Of a stretch of DNA of 64,000 nucleotides, positions 54,023 through 62,607 are shown one piece after another. A model generated the notes under the pieces. The model made no database searches and was not told the origin of the DNA. It saw only the letters and a list, made by a program, of their open reading frames with translations. Source of the DNA: Phycisphaerae bacterium (GTDB taxonomy: Bacteria; Planctomycetota; Phycisphaerae; Phycisphaerales; SM1A02); assembly GCA_002711415.1 (NCBI GenBank), contig PARI01000032.1:84861-148860 (forward strand), read 5' to 3'. Each line of letters begins with the position of its first letter. The first letter of the stretch is position 1. The position numbers and the translations under genes were made by a program.

Positions 54023-55180
54023 ATGAAAGACCTGTGGTACCGATTTCGAACCACGCGCAGCCCGGTCGGACTCCATGTCTCCGGGAGGCGGCTCCACCTG
54101 GTGCAGCTCCAGGGGCGCTTCGATCGTCGTGACGAGCACGCGGTCAACGCCGCCGCTGTGATCGATCTCAAGACCGACCAGTTTGATCGGAACGTCGTCG
54201 CCGAGCAGTTGGCACGCGTCTTCGATGCCGGTTCGTTCAGCACCAGGAAGTGCCATGTCAGTCTTCCGAGCAACTCGGTCCAGGTCCAGCCCGTCCGCCT
54301 TCCTCACATGCCCGACAAGGACCTGAAGGAGGCCCTTCGCTGGGAGGCATCGGAGCGTTTCGGTCATGACCGCGACTCCATCGAGGTCGACTATCTTCGA
54401 ACCGGTGCATCGCTTCCCGGCTCCGAGAGCAAGGAGGAGGTCATCCTGGTCTGCTCGACGCACGAGGACCTGAACACCTGGCTCGAACCGATCTTCCAGG
54501 CCGGGCTGACCCCGGTCGGGCTCGAGCCGTCCTTCGCCGCATCGGCGAGGGCCTTGAGCCGTGGATTCAGGCGTGATGCCGATCGGAACACCGTGAGGGC
54601 GATCGTCGAGGTCGAGCATGACTGTTCGACCGTGATGATCCTCCAGGGCAGCCGCATCGTCTTCTGCAAGTCGCTTTCACTCGGAGGTGGACGCATGGAC
54701 GCAGCGGTCCAGGAGCACCTGAAGATTGACCTGGAGACGGCGGCCGCCCTTCGCCGGGCACGTCTGGTCGTCGCTGCGGGATCCAAGGACGCATCGAACG
54801 TCGATCCGACCGCCGATCGCGCCGCCTTCGACGCCACTCGCGGCATTCTCCAGGAACTGGCTCGCGAGATCAGCCTCTGCCTTCGCTATTACGGCGTGAC
54901 CTTCAGGGGAACGCCCCCGCTGGGCGTCATCCTCTCCGGGGCCGAGGCCCTGGAACCACACCTGGATGAGGCGATCGCCGAGGCGACCTCGCTCCAGGTG
55001 GATCATGACGACAACATCGGAAGCCTGAAGCGTCTCTACGGTTCTGGCATCAGTCCGCGACTCGGCTTCGGTGCGGGCCATTCATCCTGGAGCGCGGCCA
55101 TCGGGCTCGCCCTGCGCGGTGTCCAGGAGGAATCATCCGAACGACGTGATGAGCATGTATCCAGGGGGAGGGCCGCATGA
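54023..55180 (+). CDS. pilM: Pilus assembly protein PilM (GspL-cytoplasmic-like actin fold)
   Basis: A 385-residue cytoplasmic actin-like ATPase-fold protein of the type IV pilus or T2SS inner-membrane platform. Seen: VGLHVSGRRLHLVQLQGRFD at the N-terminus (phosphate-1 region), SLPSNSVQVQPVRLPHMPDK, LKEALRWEASERFGHDRDSI, VRAIVEVEHDCSTVMILQGS (phosphate-2), and LGVILSGAEALEPHLDEAIA (adenosine region). PilM binds the N-terminus of PilN. Its last four bases overlap pilN (ATGA), giving the standard pilM-N-O order. Confidence 0.88.
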   Translation: MKDLWYRFRTTRSPVGLHVSGRRLHLVQLQGRFDRRDEHAVNAAAVIDLKTDQFDRNVVAEQLARVFDAGSFSTRKCHVSLPSNSVQVQPVRLPHMPDKDLKEALRWEASERFGHDRDSIEVDYLRTGASLPGSESKEEVILVCSTHEDLNTWLEPIFQAGLTPVGLEPSFAASARALSRGFRRDADRNTVRAIVEVEHDCSTVMILQGSRIVFCKSLSLGGGRMDAAVQEHLKIDLETAAALRRARLVVAAGSKDASNVDPTADRAAFDATRGILQELAREISLCLRYYGVTFRGTPPLGVILSGAEALEPHLDEAIAEATSLQVDHDDNIGSLKRLYGSGISPRLGFGAGHSSWSAAIGLALRGVQEESSERRDEHVSRGRAA

Positions 55181-55839
55181 AGCAGCACCAGCTCGACCTC
55201 CTGCCCGAATCGCTTCGCGATCGATCACGGAGCGGTGTCATGACCGGGAAGCTGATCACCGTGATGATCATCGTGCTGGCCTTTCTGGTGCTGGCGACGG
55301 TGCATTCCTCGATGCGCCTCTCTGATGCCCGTGGGAGGCTCAACCAGGCTCGCAGCTCGGCCGAGCAGGCGGAACAGGCTTTCGCCCTGCTGGAGCAGGC
55401 CTCCGAGAGGCTTGCCGATTCGGAGCAGCGCATCCAGCAGTACCGGCGGGTCTCGCTGCAGATCCCGTTGACCAGATTGATGGCGACGATCATCAACGAC
55501 CTGCCCGAATCGATGACGCTCGAGTCGATCCAGTGTGAGCTCACCCCGCTGTCCGGATCGGTTGTACGTGGTGGGCAGGACCATCATTCCACGGATCCGA
55601 TCCATCTCGATGCCGAGCTCAGCGGATTCGCCGGTTCGGACGAGGATATCGCGACGCTGGTTTCGGCGCTGGATGCCTCGGATCCGTTCACAGAAGTCAA
55701 CTGGGACATGAGCAGGCACAGGATGATCCGCGACGAGCCAGCGCGCGAGTTCAGGGTCAGCTTCCGGATTCGCATGGATCTCCCGTACGAGGTCTCGACC
55801 AGAGAATACACGGCAGTGGAGGACCGGGATGAACACTGA
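55177..55839 (+). CDS. pilN: Pilus assembly protein PilN-like
   Basis: A 220-residue bitopic membrane protein: the N-terminal HQLDLLPESLRDRSRS resembles the PilM-binding motif of PilN (INLLP-type), one helix (LITVMIIVLAFLVLATVHSS), a coiled coil (about 50-90, RLADSEQRIQQYRRVS), and a periplasmic ferredoxin-like domain with IPLTRLMATIINDLPESMTL. The overlap with pilM and the next gene (11 bases with pilO) supports the assignment. It would form a heterodimer with PilO. Confidence 0.82.
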   Translation: MKQHQLDLLPESLRDRSRSGVMTGKLITVMIIVLAFLVLATVHSSMRLSDARGRLNQARSSAEQAEQAFALLEQASERLADSEQRIQQYRRVSLQIPLTRLMATIINDLPESMTLESIQCELTPLSGSVVRGGQDHHSTDPIHLDAELSGFAGSDEDIATLVSALDASDPFTEVNWDMSRHRMIRDEPAREFRVSFRIRMDLPYEVSTREYTAVEDRDEH

Positions 55840-56413
55840 CAAGCGACGATTCCTCATCGCGACGGCGATCATGTTCCTGCTCGTACTGCTGGTGTCATGG
55901 TTCCACGTGATCCCCAACCATGCCGCGGTCACCCGGATCAACGACAGAATCGACCAGCTGGAGGAACGATCCTCCCAGATCACATTGCTGCACCAGCGCA
56001 ACGACCAGTTCAGCGAAGCGCTGGACAGGTCACTGGATACCGAGGCAGCATTCAAGGCCATCCCCAGTTCGCCCGGTCATGCCGAGCTGATGCGGAGGCT
56101 CTCCATGAACATCAGGCCTGACGAGGTCATCGACCAGACGTTCACGGCAGGGCGGCCCTCGCCCGTGAAGATCCTCGAAGACGACGGCATCCACACGATG
56201 CCCCTGACCGTCGAGATGGTGGCTGACTTCCCGTCCATCTTCAGCCTGATCAGGACGGTGGAGAGCCAGGATCGCCTGGTCAGGATCAGTTCGCTGCGGA
56301 TCGACCGGATTCCGGATGAACGGTCCGATAATCCACAATCTCGCTTGGCCGAGGCGACGATCCAGCTTGATGCGATCTACGCCTCTCAGCCGGAGCAGGA
56401 GGATGTTCGATGA
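55829..56413 (+). CDS. pilO: Pilus assembly protein PilO-like
   Basis: A 194-residue bitopic protein with one helix (FLIATAIMFLLVLLVSWFHV, about 7-26), a coiled coil (INDRIDQLEERSSQITLLHQ) and a periplasmic domain with AELMRRLSMNIRPDEVIDQT and VEMVADFPSIFSLIRTVESQ, the PilO-type fold pattern (FPSIFxLIxxVExx). The start overlaps pilN by 11 bases; the stop overlaps the next gene by 4. Confidence 0.82.
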   Translation: MNTDKRRFLIATAIMFLLVLLVSWFHVIPNHAAVTRINDRIDQLEERSSQITLLHQRNDQFSEALDRSLDTEAAFKAIPSSPGHAELMRRLSMNIRPDEVIDQTFTAGRPSPVKILEDDGIHTMPLTVEMVADFPSIFSLIRTVESQDRLVRISSLRIDRIPDERSDNPQSRLAEATIQLDAIYASQPEQEDVR

Positions 56414-57111
56414 ATCAGGGTGCTGAACAACAGGACAGGCGTGCTGGTGCGATGGGATTCCTCAAGATCCTCAAGGATCACCTGGTGGCAGACAAGGCTC
56501 GCTTCAGGGCATTCCTGTTGATCCTGGCCGTCGGTACGGTCTTCTGGGCCAAGCCCCTGGGCCTGCTGCTGTGGACCAGGATCAAGATCATCACCAGCAT
56601 CCCCAGGACGGCGATTGCAGAGGAGGAAGTGGAAAAACTTTCCCTGGCCCCTGAAATCGATCTTCCTGCAGTTCCAGGGCGCAAAAAGCCCGTTTTAGTG
56701 GCCTTGGACGGGGTTGTGGTGCGAGATCCATTTCGCATCAGCCCGGCCAGTTTTCCCCTGGAACAGGAACTTGAAGCAACTTCTGAGGTCCCTCGAAAGT
56801 CGGGGGCTGCAATGGCCGAAACAGAGAACCACTCGGAGGCTTGGTTGACGGAGAAAGTGGCGGAACTGGCTGGTCAGTTCCGTTTGCAGGCTCTGATTCG
56901 AGGTCTACCGATGGCAGTCATCAATGGTCGGACATACAGGGAAGGACAGCTCCTGGATCCAGTGGATTCGGAGCAGATTCGCTTCCGTCTGATCAAGGTT
57001 GGCGACGACTCGGTCATTCTCGAGCACGAGAGCATCCGCCATGAATTGCGAATGTCCTTGCCCGGGATGAGCCAGCACCTGTCCCGACGAGGTTCCACAG
57101 GAGTTGAATGA
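56410..57111 (+). CDS. GspC/PilP-like linker protein of the secretin complex
   Basis: A 233-residue protein that probably connects the PilMNO platform to the secretin. It has one N-terminal helix (FRAFLLILAVGTVFWAKPLG), a proline- and charge-rich linker, the RDPFRISPASFP segment that resembles the PilP/GspC 'RDPF' element, and a C-terminal small beta domain (FRLQALIRGLPMAVINGRTY, then REGQLLDPVDSEQIRFRLIK) with the shape of a GspC HR domain. It lies between pilO and the secretin, where PilP is normally encoded. Assignment rests on position and pattern; sequence is diverged. Base composition is slightly more AT-rich around 56640-56900. Confidence 0.68.
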   Translation: MNQGAEQQDRRAGAMGFLKILKDHLVADKARFRAFLLILAVGTVFWAKPLGLLLWTRIKIITSIPRTAIAEEEVEKLSLAPEIDLPAVPGRKKPVLVALDGVVVRDPFRISPASFPLEQELEATSEVPRKSGAAMAETENHSEAWLTEKVAELAGQFRLQALIRGLPMAVINGRTYREGQLLDPVDSEQIRFRLIKVGDDSVILEHESIRHELRMSLPGMSQHLSRRGSTGVE

Positions 57112-59447
57112 GCATGCGTCTTCTCACCTTTGAATACAAGAGCGGCCTCGTCGTACTTCTCATGGTCATGGGACTCCTCGTCCCGACCAATACTCCTGTT
57201 CACGGGCAGGATGGAGACGGGCAGGCCGCCGACATGCCGGCTGATCAGGACGAGATCCAGATCGACGGCGAGGTCGCTGATGACGACTACAGCACCTTCG
57301 ATATCGCCGTCCAGGACACCGACCTGGCCGAGGTTCTCCAGATGCTCTCGATCCAGAGCCGGAAGAACATCATCACGAGCAAGAACGTCTCCAAGACCGT
57401 GACGGCGAACCTGTACGACGTCACGTTCCACGAGGCGCTGGACGTCATCCTTCACTCGGCCGGCTACGGCTACATCGAGGAAGGCAACTTCGTCTACATC
57501 TACACGATCGAGGAACTCGCCGAGATCGAGAAGCTCAACCGCAAGCGGGAGAGCCGTCGGTTCGAGCTGGAGCACCTCTCTGCCGTCGACGCCAACGAGT
57601 TCATCCAGCCGATGCTCAGCGGCGAGGGCAAGTCCTCGTTCGTCGGCAAGGTTGATCCCGGATTCACCCCGGACATCGCCGATGGCGGTGCCGACAGCTG
57701 GGCCTACACGGGCGTGATCGTCGTGAACGACTATCCCGACGTCCTGGACAACATCGCCCAGCTTCTCTACGAGATCGACACTCCCCCGGCCCAGGTCATG
57801 GTCGAGGCGACCGTCGTCAGCACCGATGTCAATGAGGCCACGGCCTTCGGTGTCGACTTCAGCGTGATCGGTGGAATCGACTTCAGCGATCTCGTGAACC
57901 CGCTTTCCGCCGTGACGGACCTTCTCATCGGAGACAACACCCCGGGTGACAAGGCCACCAAGGACAAGGGCTTCCAGCCGGCCAACAACAAGGCGTCCGC
58001 GATCACATCAAGCGTCGGGCAGACCCAGCGTGAAGGTGGATTCAAGGTCGGCTTCATCAGGAACGACATCAGCGTCTTTCTTCGCGTTCTCGACGAGGTC
58101 ACCGATGCAACCGTCCTGGCACGGCCGCGCGTGCTGGCCCTCAACCGTCAGCGTGCATCGGTCCTGGTCGGTGAGCGTGTCGGCTATCTCTCCACGACCA
58201 CGACCGAGACCACGAGCACCCAGACCGTCGAGTACCTGGACACGGGCATCTCGCTGATCTTCAGGCCGTTCATCTCACGTGACGGCACGATCCGCATGGA
58301 GCTTGCGCCCAGCATCTCGTCCTTCAAGCTTCGAGATGTCTCGACGTCCTTCGGCAACACGCAGAAGATCCCCGACCAGTTCACCAACGAGGTCACCACC
58401 AACGTCAGGCTCAAGGACGGTGAGACCGTCGTCCTGGGCGGACTGTTCCAGGAGATCATCACCAACACCAAGCGCCAGGTTCCCTATCTCGGGGACATCC
58501 CGCTGCTGGGTGAGGCGTTCAAGGGCCATGACGATACCGTGGATAGACAGGAGATCATCTTCCTCATCACCCCCAGGATCGTCAACGATCGCATCCTCGC
58601 CGAGGAAGGCGAGGAAGGCCTTCTCTTCAGTGAGATCGCCAGGGTCGGTGCCCGCGAGGGTCTCCTGCCGTTCAGCCGTGAGTACATCACGTCCAACCAC
58701 AACCAGGACGCGATGGAAGCGATCGCCGACGGCAATGACGAGCTGGCGATGTTCCACATCAATAATTCGCTGAGGCTCAGCCCGCAGCAGGGCCAGATCC
58801 GCAAGCTCAAGCACGAACTCTCCGCGAGCAAGCCATCCTCCGGTCACCAGCGAGGCTTCATGGATCGCGTCATCGACAAGGAGATTCAGGAGATGATCGA
58901 CGAGGATCCGTCCTCCGACACTCCCGACGACCAGGTCGATCCGCTCTCGATGAACTTCGACCCGGTCCCGGCAGATCGGGAGCCCGAAGATGACACCGTC
59001 AAGTTCGCCGAGGAGATCCTGGTCGCCCCGGTCGAATCCGACGAGCAGGCCGATGGCCCCGCATCTGAGCCGGTCATGGCATCAGAGGATCCCGATTTCT
59101 CCGACTCCGATCCCCTGGAGGGATCCGCAGGTGACCTGGACGATTCTTCCGGATCGATACAGGAGCAGGCGGACGACCTTCTCGAGGCCCTGGAGGCATT
59201 TGATTCCACTTTCATCGAGAACGATGAATCGAACGAGCAGTCGGACGGGTTGTCCTACGGGGAACCCGGTTCCACCGATCAAGAGCAGGCCGCCATCGAG
59301 GTCGTCGGCTCCACGGAGCCGAGCTTCTCGGTTCTCTCGCCGTTCCACCATTCCAACCGTGCATGGTGGTTCCTCGAGCTCCTGTCGGACCGATCCGGTC
59401 GGCAGCAGGGGGCCGGTGAGGGTTGGGCGAGTGTAACGGACGAGTGA
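57108..59447 (+). CDS. Secretin (GspD/PilQ family) with long acidic C-terminal tail
   Basis: Outer-membrane channel of the type II secretion or type IV pilus system (779 residues). Signal segment LVVLLMVMGLLVPTNTPVHG; an N0/STN-like domain (FDIAVQDTDLAEVLQMLSIQ, about 65-135); an N1-type domain with TGVIVVNDYPDVLDNIAQLL near 203-222; then the secretin core with VMVEATVVSTDVNEATAFGV, VLARPRVLALNRQRASVLVG, the VRLKDGETVVLGGLFQEIIT segment, VPYLGDIPLLGEAFKGHD and EIIFLITPRIV near residue 490. The remaining 290 residues are unusual: a TPR-like stretch, then an Asp/Glu/Ser-rich disordered tail. It overlaps its upstream gene by 4 bases (ATGA) with AGGAG before the start. Confidence 0.93.
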   Translation: MSMRLLTFEYKSGLVVLLMVMGLLVPTNTPVHGQDGDGQAADMPADQDEIQIDGEVADDDYSTFDIAVQDTDLAEVLQMLSIQSRKNIITSKNVSKTVTANLYDVTFHEALDVILHSAGYGYIEEGNFVYIYTIEELAEIEKLNRKRESRRFELEHLSAVDANEFIQPMLSGEGKSSFVGKVDPGFTPDIADGGADSWAYTGVIVVNDYPDVLDNIAQLLYEIDTPPAQVMVEATVVSTDVNEATAFGVDFSVIGGIDFSDLVNPLSAVTDLLIGDNTPGDKATKDKGFQPANNKASAITSSVGQTQREGGFKVGFIRNDISVFLRVLDEVTDATVLARPRVLALNRQRASVLVGERVGYLSTTTTETTSTQTVEYLDTGISLIFRPFISRDGTIRMELAPSISSFKLRDVSTSFGNTQKIPDQFTNEVTTNVRLKDGETVVLGGLFQEIITNTKRQVPYLGDIPLLGEAFKGHDDTVDRQEIIFLITPRIVNDRILAEEGEEGLLFSEIARVGAREGLLPFSREYITSNHNQDAMEAIADGNDELAMFHINNSLRLSPQQGQIRKLKHELSASKPSSGHQRGFMDRVIDKEIQEMIDEDPSSDTPDDQVDPLSMNFDPVPADREPEDDTVKFAEEILVAPVESDEQADGPASEPVMASEDPDFSDSDPLEGSAGDLDDSSGSIQEQADDLLEALEAFDSTFIENDESNEQSDGLSYGEPGSTDQEQAAIEVVGSTEPSFSVLSPFHHSNRAWWFLELLSDRSGRQQGAGEGWASVTDE

Positions 59448-59506
59448 ACACACGAATGAACACCCAGGCCAGATGGCCGACATCGCATGAATACAGGACC
59501 CGACAC

Positions 59507-60700
59507 ATGAACCGCATCACGATCTCAATTCTCATTCTCGCTTCCGCCGGACTGCTCCAGGCCTGCGGCGGCCCGACCAAGGCCGGTCTCAAGGCACGAT
59601 CGGCGGCCGGTGAACGCATGAGCATGTTCCGCAGCCGGGTCGGTTACGAGCAGGCTGAGCAGTCGCTGAATGCCGGTCGTTTCGACCGTGCCGAGAAGGA
59701 GATCACCTCGGCGATCCTCCAGACCCCCGAGATCCCCAAGTACCACGTGCTCCTCGGACGCGTCTACATGGAGACGAAGAGGCTCGAGAAGGCCGTCGAG
59801 TGCTTCGACACCGCGATCGAAATCGATGAGAAGACCGCTGACGCCCACTACTACCGCGGCGTCGTCCACCAGCGATGGTCCGAGGAGGCCGCCGCTCTGG
59901 AGGACTACATGGCCGCATACGAGGTGGACAAGTCAAAGGTCTCATACCTGCTCGCTGCCGGCGAGATGATGATCGAGATGGGCAACTATGACCGCGTCAA
60001 GGACCTGGTCATTCCGCAGTTGTCCTACTTCGAGCACAACGCGGCGCTGCACCAGCTGCTCGGGCACGTCTCGATGCTGGAGAACGATCCGCTGCTCGCG
60101 TCGGACTACTTCGAGAGGGCGGTGCTGCTCTCGGACGAGGACGACCTCCTGCTGCACGAGTGCGCCCGTGCGCAGTTCGAGGCCGGCCGGTACAGCCAGT
60201 GCCTGCTCAACCTGCGCAAGCTCTCGCAGCGATCCGAGAAGCAGTCCCTGGAGCTGATCCTCGCCGAGGCCAGGTGCCTCGTCGAGATGGGCAGGCTTCG
60301 CGAGGCTCGTAACGCGTACGTCGAGCTGACTCGACTCAATCCGGAGGATGTCGAGGCATGGGTCGGCCTGGGGATCGTGGCCCACCTGATCAACGACTAT
60401 CGTCGACTGGATTCATGCGCCGACCACATCATCGCGATCGCACCAGGTCGCTACGAAGGCTGGTTCTTCAGGGCGTTGTGCGCCCGGCAGGATGGTGACG
60501 TCGATCTGGCGATCAACCTCCTGGCACAGTCGATCCAGCATTGTGAGAACGACGACCTTGCGCCCCGGCTGGTTCTCGGCATGCTGATGCAGGAGACCGG
60601 GCAGGACGACAAGGCATTCAGGGCATACGCCGAGATTCTCCGGATGCATCCGGACCAGGACCAGGCCAGGCAGCTGATCTCGGTCGTCGACCTGGATTGA
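59507..60700 (+). CDS. TPR-repeat lipoprotein
   Basis: A 397-residue lipoprotein (signal ITISILILASAGLLQAC, lipid Cys about 19) built of TPR repeats, for example SLNAGRFDRAEKEITSAILQ, VYMETKRLEKAVECFDTAIE and ALEDYMAAYEVDKSKVSYLL, through to the C-terminus. It may serve as a pilotin-like or scaffolding factor for the secretin, as TPR lipoproteins do for PilQ (PilF/PilW). The ATG at 59507 gives the lipoprotein signal; the frame opens at 59423, inside the end of the secretin gene. It lies 59 bases after the secretin stop. Confidence 0.82.
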   Translation: MNRITISILILASAGLLQACGGPTKAGLKARSAAGERMSMFRSRVGYEQAEQSLNAGRFDRAEKEITSAILQTPEIPKYHVLLGRVYMETKRLEKAVECFDTAIEIDEKTADAHYYRGVVHQRWSEEAAALEDYMAAYEVDKSKVSYLLAAGEMMIEMGNYDRVKDLVIPQLSYFEHNAALHQLLGHVSMLENDPLLASDYFERAVLLSDEDDLLLHECARAQFEAGRYSQCLLNLRKLSQRSEKQSLELILAEARCLVEMGRLREARNAYVELTRLNPEDVEAWVGLGIVAHLINDYRRLDSCADHIIAIAPGRYEGWFFRALCARQDGDVDLAINLLAQSIQHCENDDLAPRLVLGMLMQETGQDDKAFRAYAEILRMHPDQDQARQLISVVDLD

Positions 60701-60729
60701 ATCAAGGTACTCGGAGGTCTACCAGGTCC

Positions 60730-62199
60730 ATGGCACTCGGTAAGGGCAACATCATCCCCGCGATGCTTCGATCGATCCTGTTGTCGCTGGTCACGGCCAC
60801 GACGGGACTGGTCTGCGGCATGATCTTCGGACTGGACTACCGGTCCGCCGTGCTGTTCGCGATGACCATCACCATCGTGGTCGTCTTGACCGACATGCTG
60901 CTGCAGCGACTGCTCTCCAGGAACAGCCGTCGTCGACCCTCCGACTGGTTCACGTGGGCGACAGACCGAATCGGCGGCCGCAGCGGTGTTGAACCCGCTT
61001 GGACCGGTGTCCATGCGGTCCATGCCAGGGAACTCTCCGCGGCCATCGCCGGGATCGTCGGGGAGAAGTCCGATCTCCAGGGTGAGCTTCGTGATCTCGA
61101 GGTGACCCACCAGGTGGCCCAGGCCGGGATCAGGCAGGTCCAGATGGCGCTGGACGCCCTGCAGGATGCCGTCATCGTCACGAACACCTTCGATGAGATC
61201 ACCGTCATGAACGATGCGGCATGCCGAATACTGGGTCTTGACGGCCCGGCCTCGGATCACCTGCAGAAGCCCTGCGGCGAGGTCGTCGCCAATGACTCGA
61301 TCACCACCGCGATCAACGACACCTGCCGGTCCGGAAGGGTGGCCGACACCCGTCGGCTCGAAATCGAGATCGACACTGGAAGCCAGCCCGGCGTCTTCGA
61401 GGCCTGCACATCCTGCTTCAGGTCGAGCCACGACTCGATCGGCGGGGTCATCACCGTGCTGCGCGACATCACCAGGGAGCGGGAGATCTCCCAGATGAAG
61501 ACGGACTTCGTGTCCAAGGCAAGCCACGAGCTGCGCACTCCTCTGAGCTCGATCCGCGCGTACGTCGAGATGCTCGTCGACGGTGAGGCGGATGATCCAC
61601 GCAGTCGTTCGGAGTTCTACAAGGTCATGCAGGGCGAGACCGAACGACTCAGTCGGCTCATCGACAACATGCTCAACATCAGTCGGATCGAGGCCGGGAT
61701 CGATCAGATCGAGCGCGTCTCGGTCGACATGTCCGTTCTCGTGGACCGGGCCATGGACACGCTTGCACCCCAGGCCCAGGCCAAGCAGATCTCGATGTCC
61801 AAGAGGACCGAGCCGGTCAGCGTCACCGTCGAGGGCGACGAGGATCTCCTCTACGAGGTCATCCTGAACCTGCTGTCCAACGGGATCAAGTACACCCCAG
61901 AGGGGGGCAGGGTCACGGTCAGCCTGGACCTGGACAACCTCTCCAGGAGCGTGGTCGTATCGGTCTCCGATACCGGACTGGGAATCCCGCCGGACGCCCT
62001 CCCGAAGCTCTTCGACAAGTTTTATCGGGTCGAGAATTTCAAGAGATTCGCCAAGGGAACGGGCCTGGGGCTGAATCTCTGCAAGAACATCGTGGAATCG
62101 GTTCACCGGGGGCAGATTGGTGTCGATTCAACACTTGGCATGGGTTCGAGGTTCTGGTTCTCGATCCCGATGCGTTACTCGGGCAGCCAGGCGGCCTAG
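60730..62199 (+). CDS. Sensor histidine kinase with PAS domain
   Basis: A 489-residue membrane sensor kinase. Two hydrophobic helices (SILLSLVTATTGLVCGMIFG; SAVLFAMTITIVVVLTDMLL) with almost no extracytoplasmic loop, a coiled linker, a PAS domain (IVTNTFDEITVMNDAACRIL) near 155-260, the HisKA box VSKASHELRTPLSSIRAYVE with His266, and the ATPase N box EVILNLLSNGIKYTPEGG, G1 VSDTGLGIPPDALPKLFDKF and G2 GTGLGLNLCKNIVES. The ATG at 60730 is preferred; a TTG at 60697 overlaps the previous stop. The response regulator follows 9 bases later. Confidence 0.91.
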   Translation: MALGKGNIIPAMLRSILLSLVTATTGLVCGMIFGLDYRSAVLFAMTITIVVVLTDMLLQRLLSRNSRRRPSDWFTWATDRIGGRSGVEPAWTGVHAVHARELSAAIAGIVGEKSDLQGELRDLEVTHQVAQAGIRQVQMALDALQDAVIVTNTFDEITVMNDAACRILGLDGPASDHLQKPCGEVVANDSITTAINDTCRSGRVADTRRLEIEIDTGSQPGVFEACTSCFRSSHDSIGGVITVLRDITREREISQMKTDFVSKASHELRTPLSSIRAYVEMLVDGEADDPRSRSEFYKVMQGETERLSRLIDNMLNISRIEAGIDQIERVSVDMSVLVDRAMDTLAPQAQAKQISMSKRTEPVSVTVEGDEDLLYEVILNLLSNGIKYTPEGGRVTVSLDLDNLSRSVVVSVSDTGLGIPPDALPKLFDKFYRVENFKRFAKGTGLGLNLCKNIVESVHRGQIGVDSTLGMGSRFWFSIPMRYSGSQAA

Positions 62200-62208
62200 G
62201 AGATGCAG

Positions 62209-62607
62209 ATGAGCAATGGAACGATTCTCGTGGTTGATGACGAGGCCCACATCGTGCAGGTCGTGTCGCTCAAGCTGAAGAATGCCGGCTACGACGTCCT
62301 CACCGCCTTTGATGGCGAGGAGGCGTTCGAGACCCTCATGCGTGAACCGGTCGACCTGGTCATCACGGACTACCAGATGCCGTACATGACCGGACTGGAA
62401 CTGGCCCGGTCGATGTCCCGGCATCCGCTGATGGCCGAGACCCCGGTCCTCATCCTCACGGCGCGCGGATTCGGGCTTGATGATTCGGACCTCCAGATCG
62501 AAAACGTCAAGGAAGTCCTCACGAAGCCGTTCAGCCCGAGGGGAATCCTCGATCGTGTCGCATCGATCATCGCACTGAACACCCGTGGCAAGTCGGAGGC
62601 AGCGTGA
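62209..62607 (+). CDS. Single-domain response regulator (CheY-like)
   Basis: A 132-residue receiver domain. Acidic pair in ILVVDDEAHIVQVV, phospho-acceptor Asp about 54 in VDLVITDYQMPYMTGLEL, Thr in VLILTARGFG and Lys in EVLTKPFSPRGIL. No output domain, so it probably transmits by protein-protein contact. ATG 62209 has GGAG 6 bases upstream (62199-62202); ATG 62203 is too near it. It is encoded right after its likely kinase, and its last bases overlap the GTG start of the HD-GYP gene (GTGA). Confidence 0.9.
   Translation: MSNGTILVVDDEAHIVQVVSLKLKNAGYDVLTAFDGEEAFETLMREPVDLVITDYQMPYMTGLELARSMSRHPLMAETPVLILTARGFGLDDSDLQIENVKEVLTKPFSPRGILDRVASIIALNTRGKSEAA

Noticed and set aside
60451-62106. 551-codon open frame on the minus strand
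   Set aside because: Antisense shadow of the TPR lipoprotein and histidine kinase genes, low-complexity Asp/Gly/Arg sequence, no domain.
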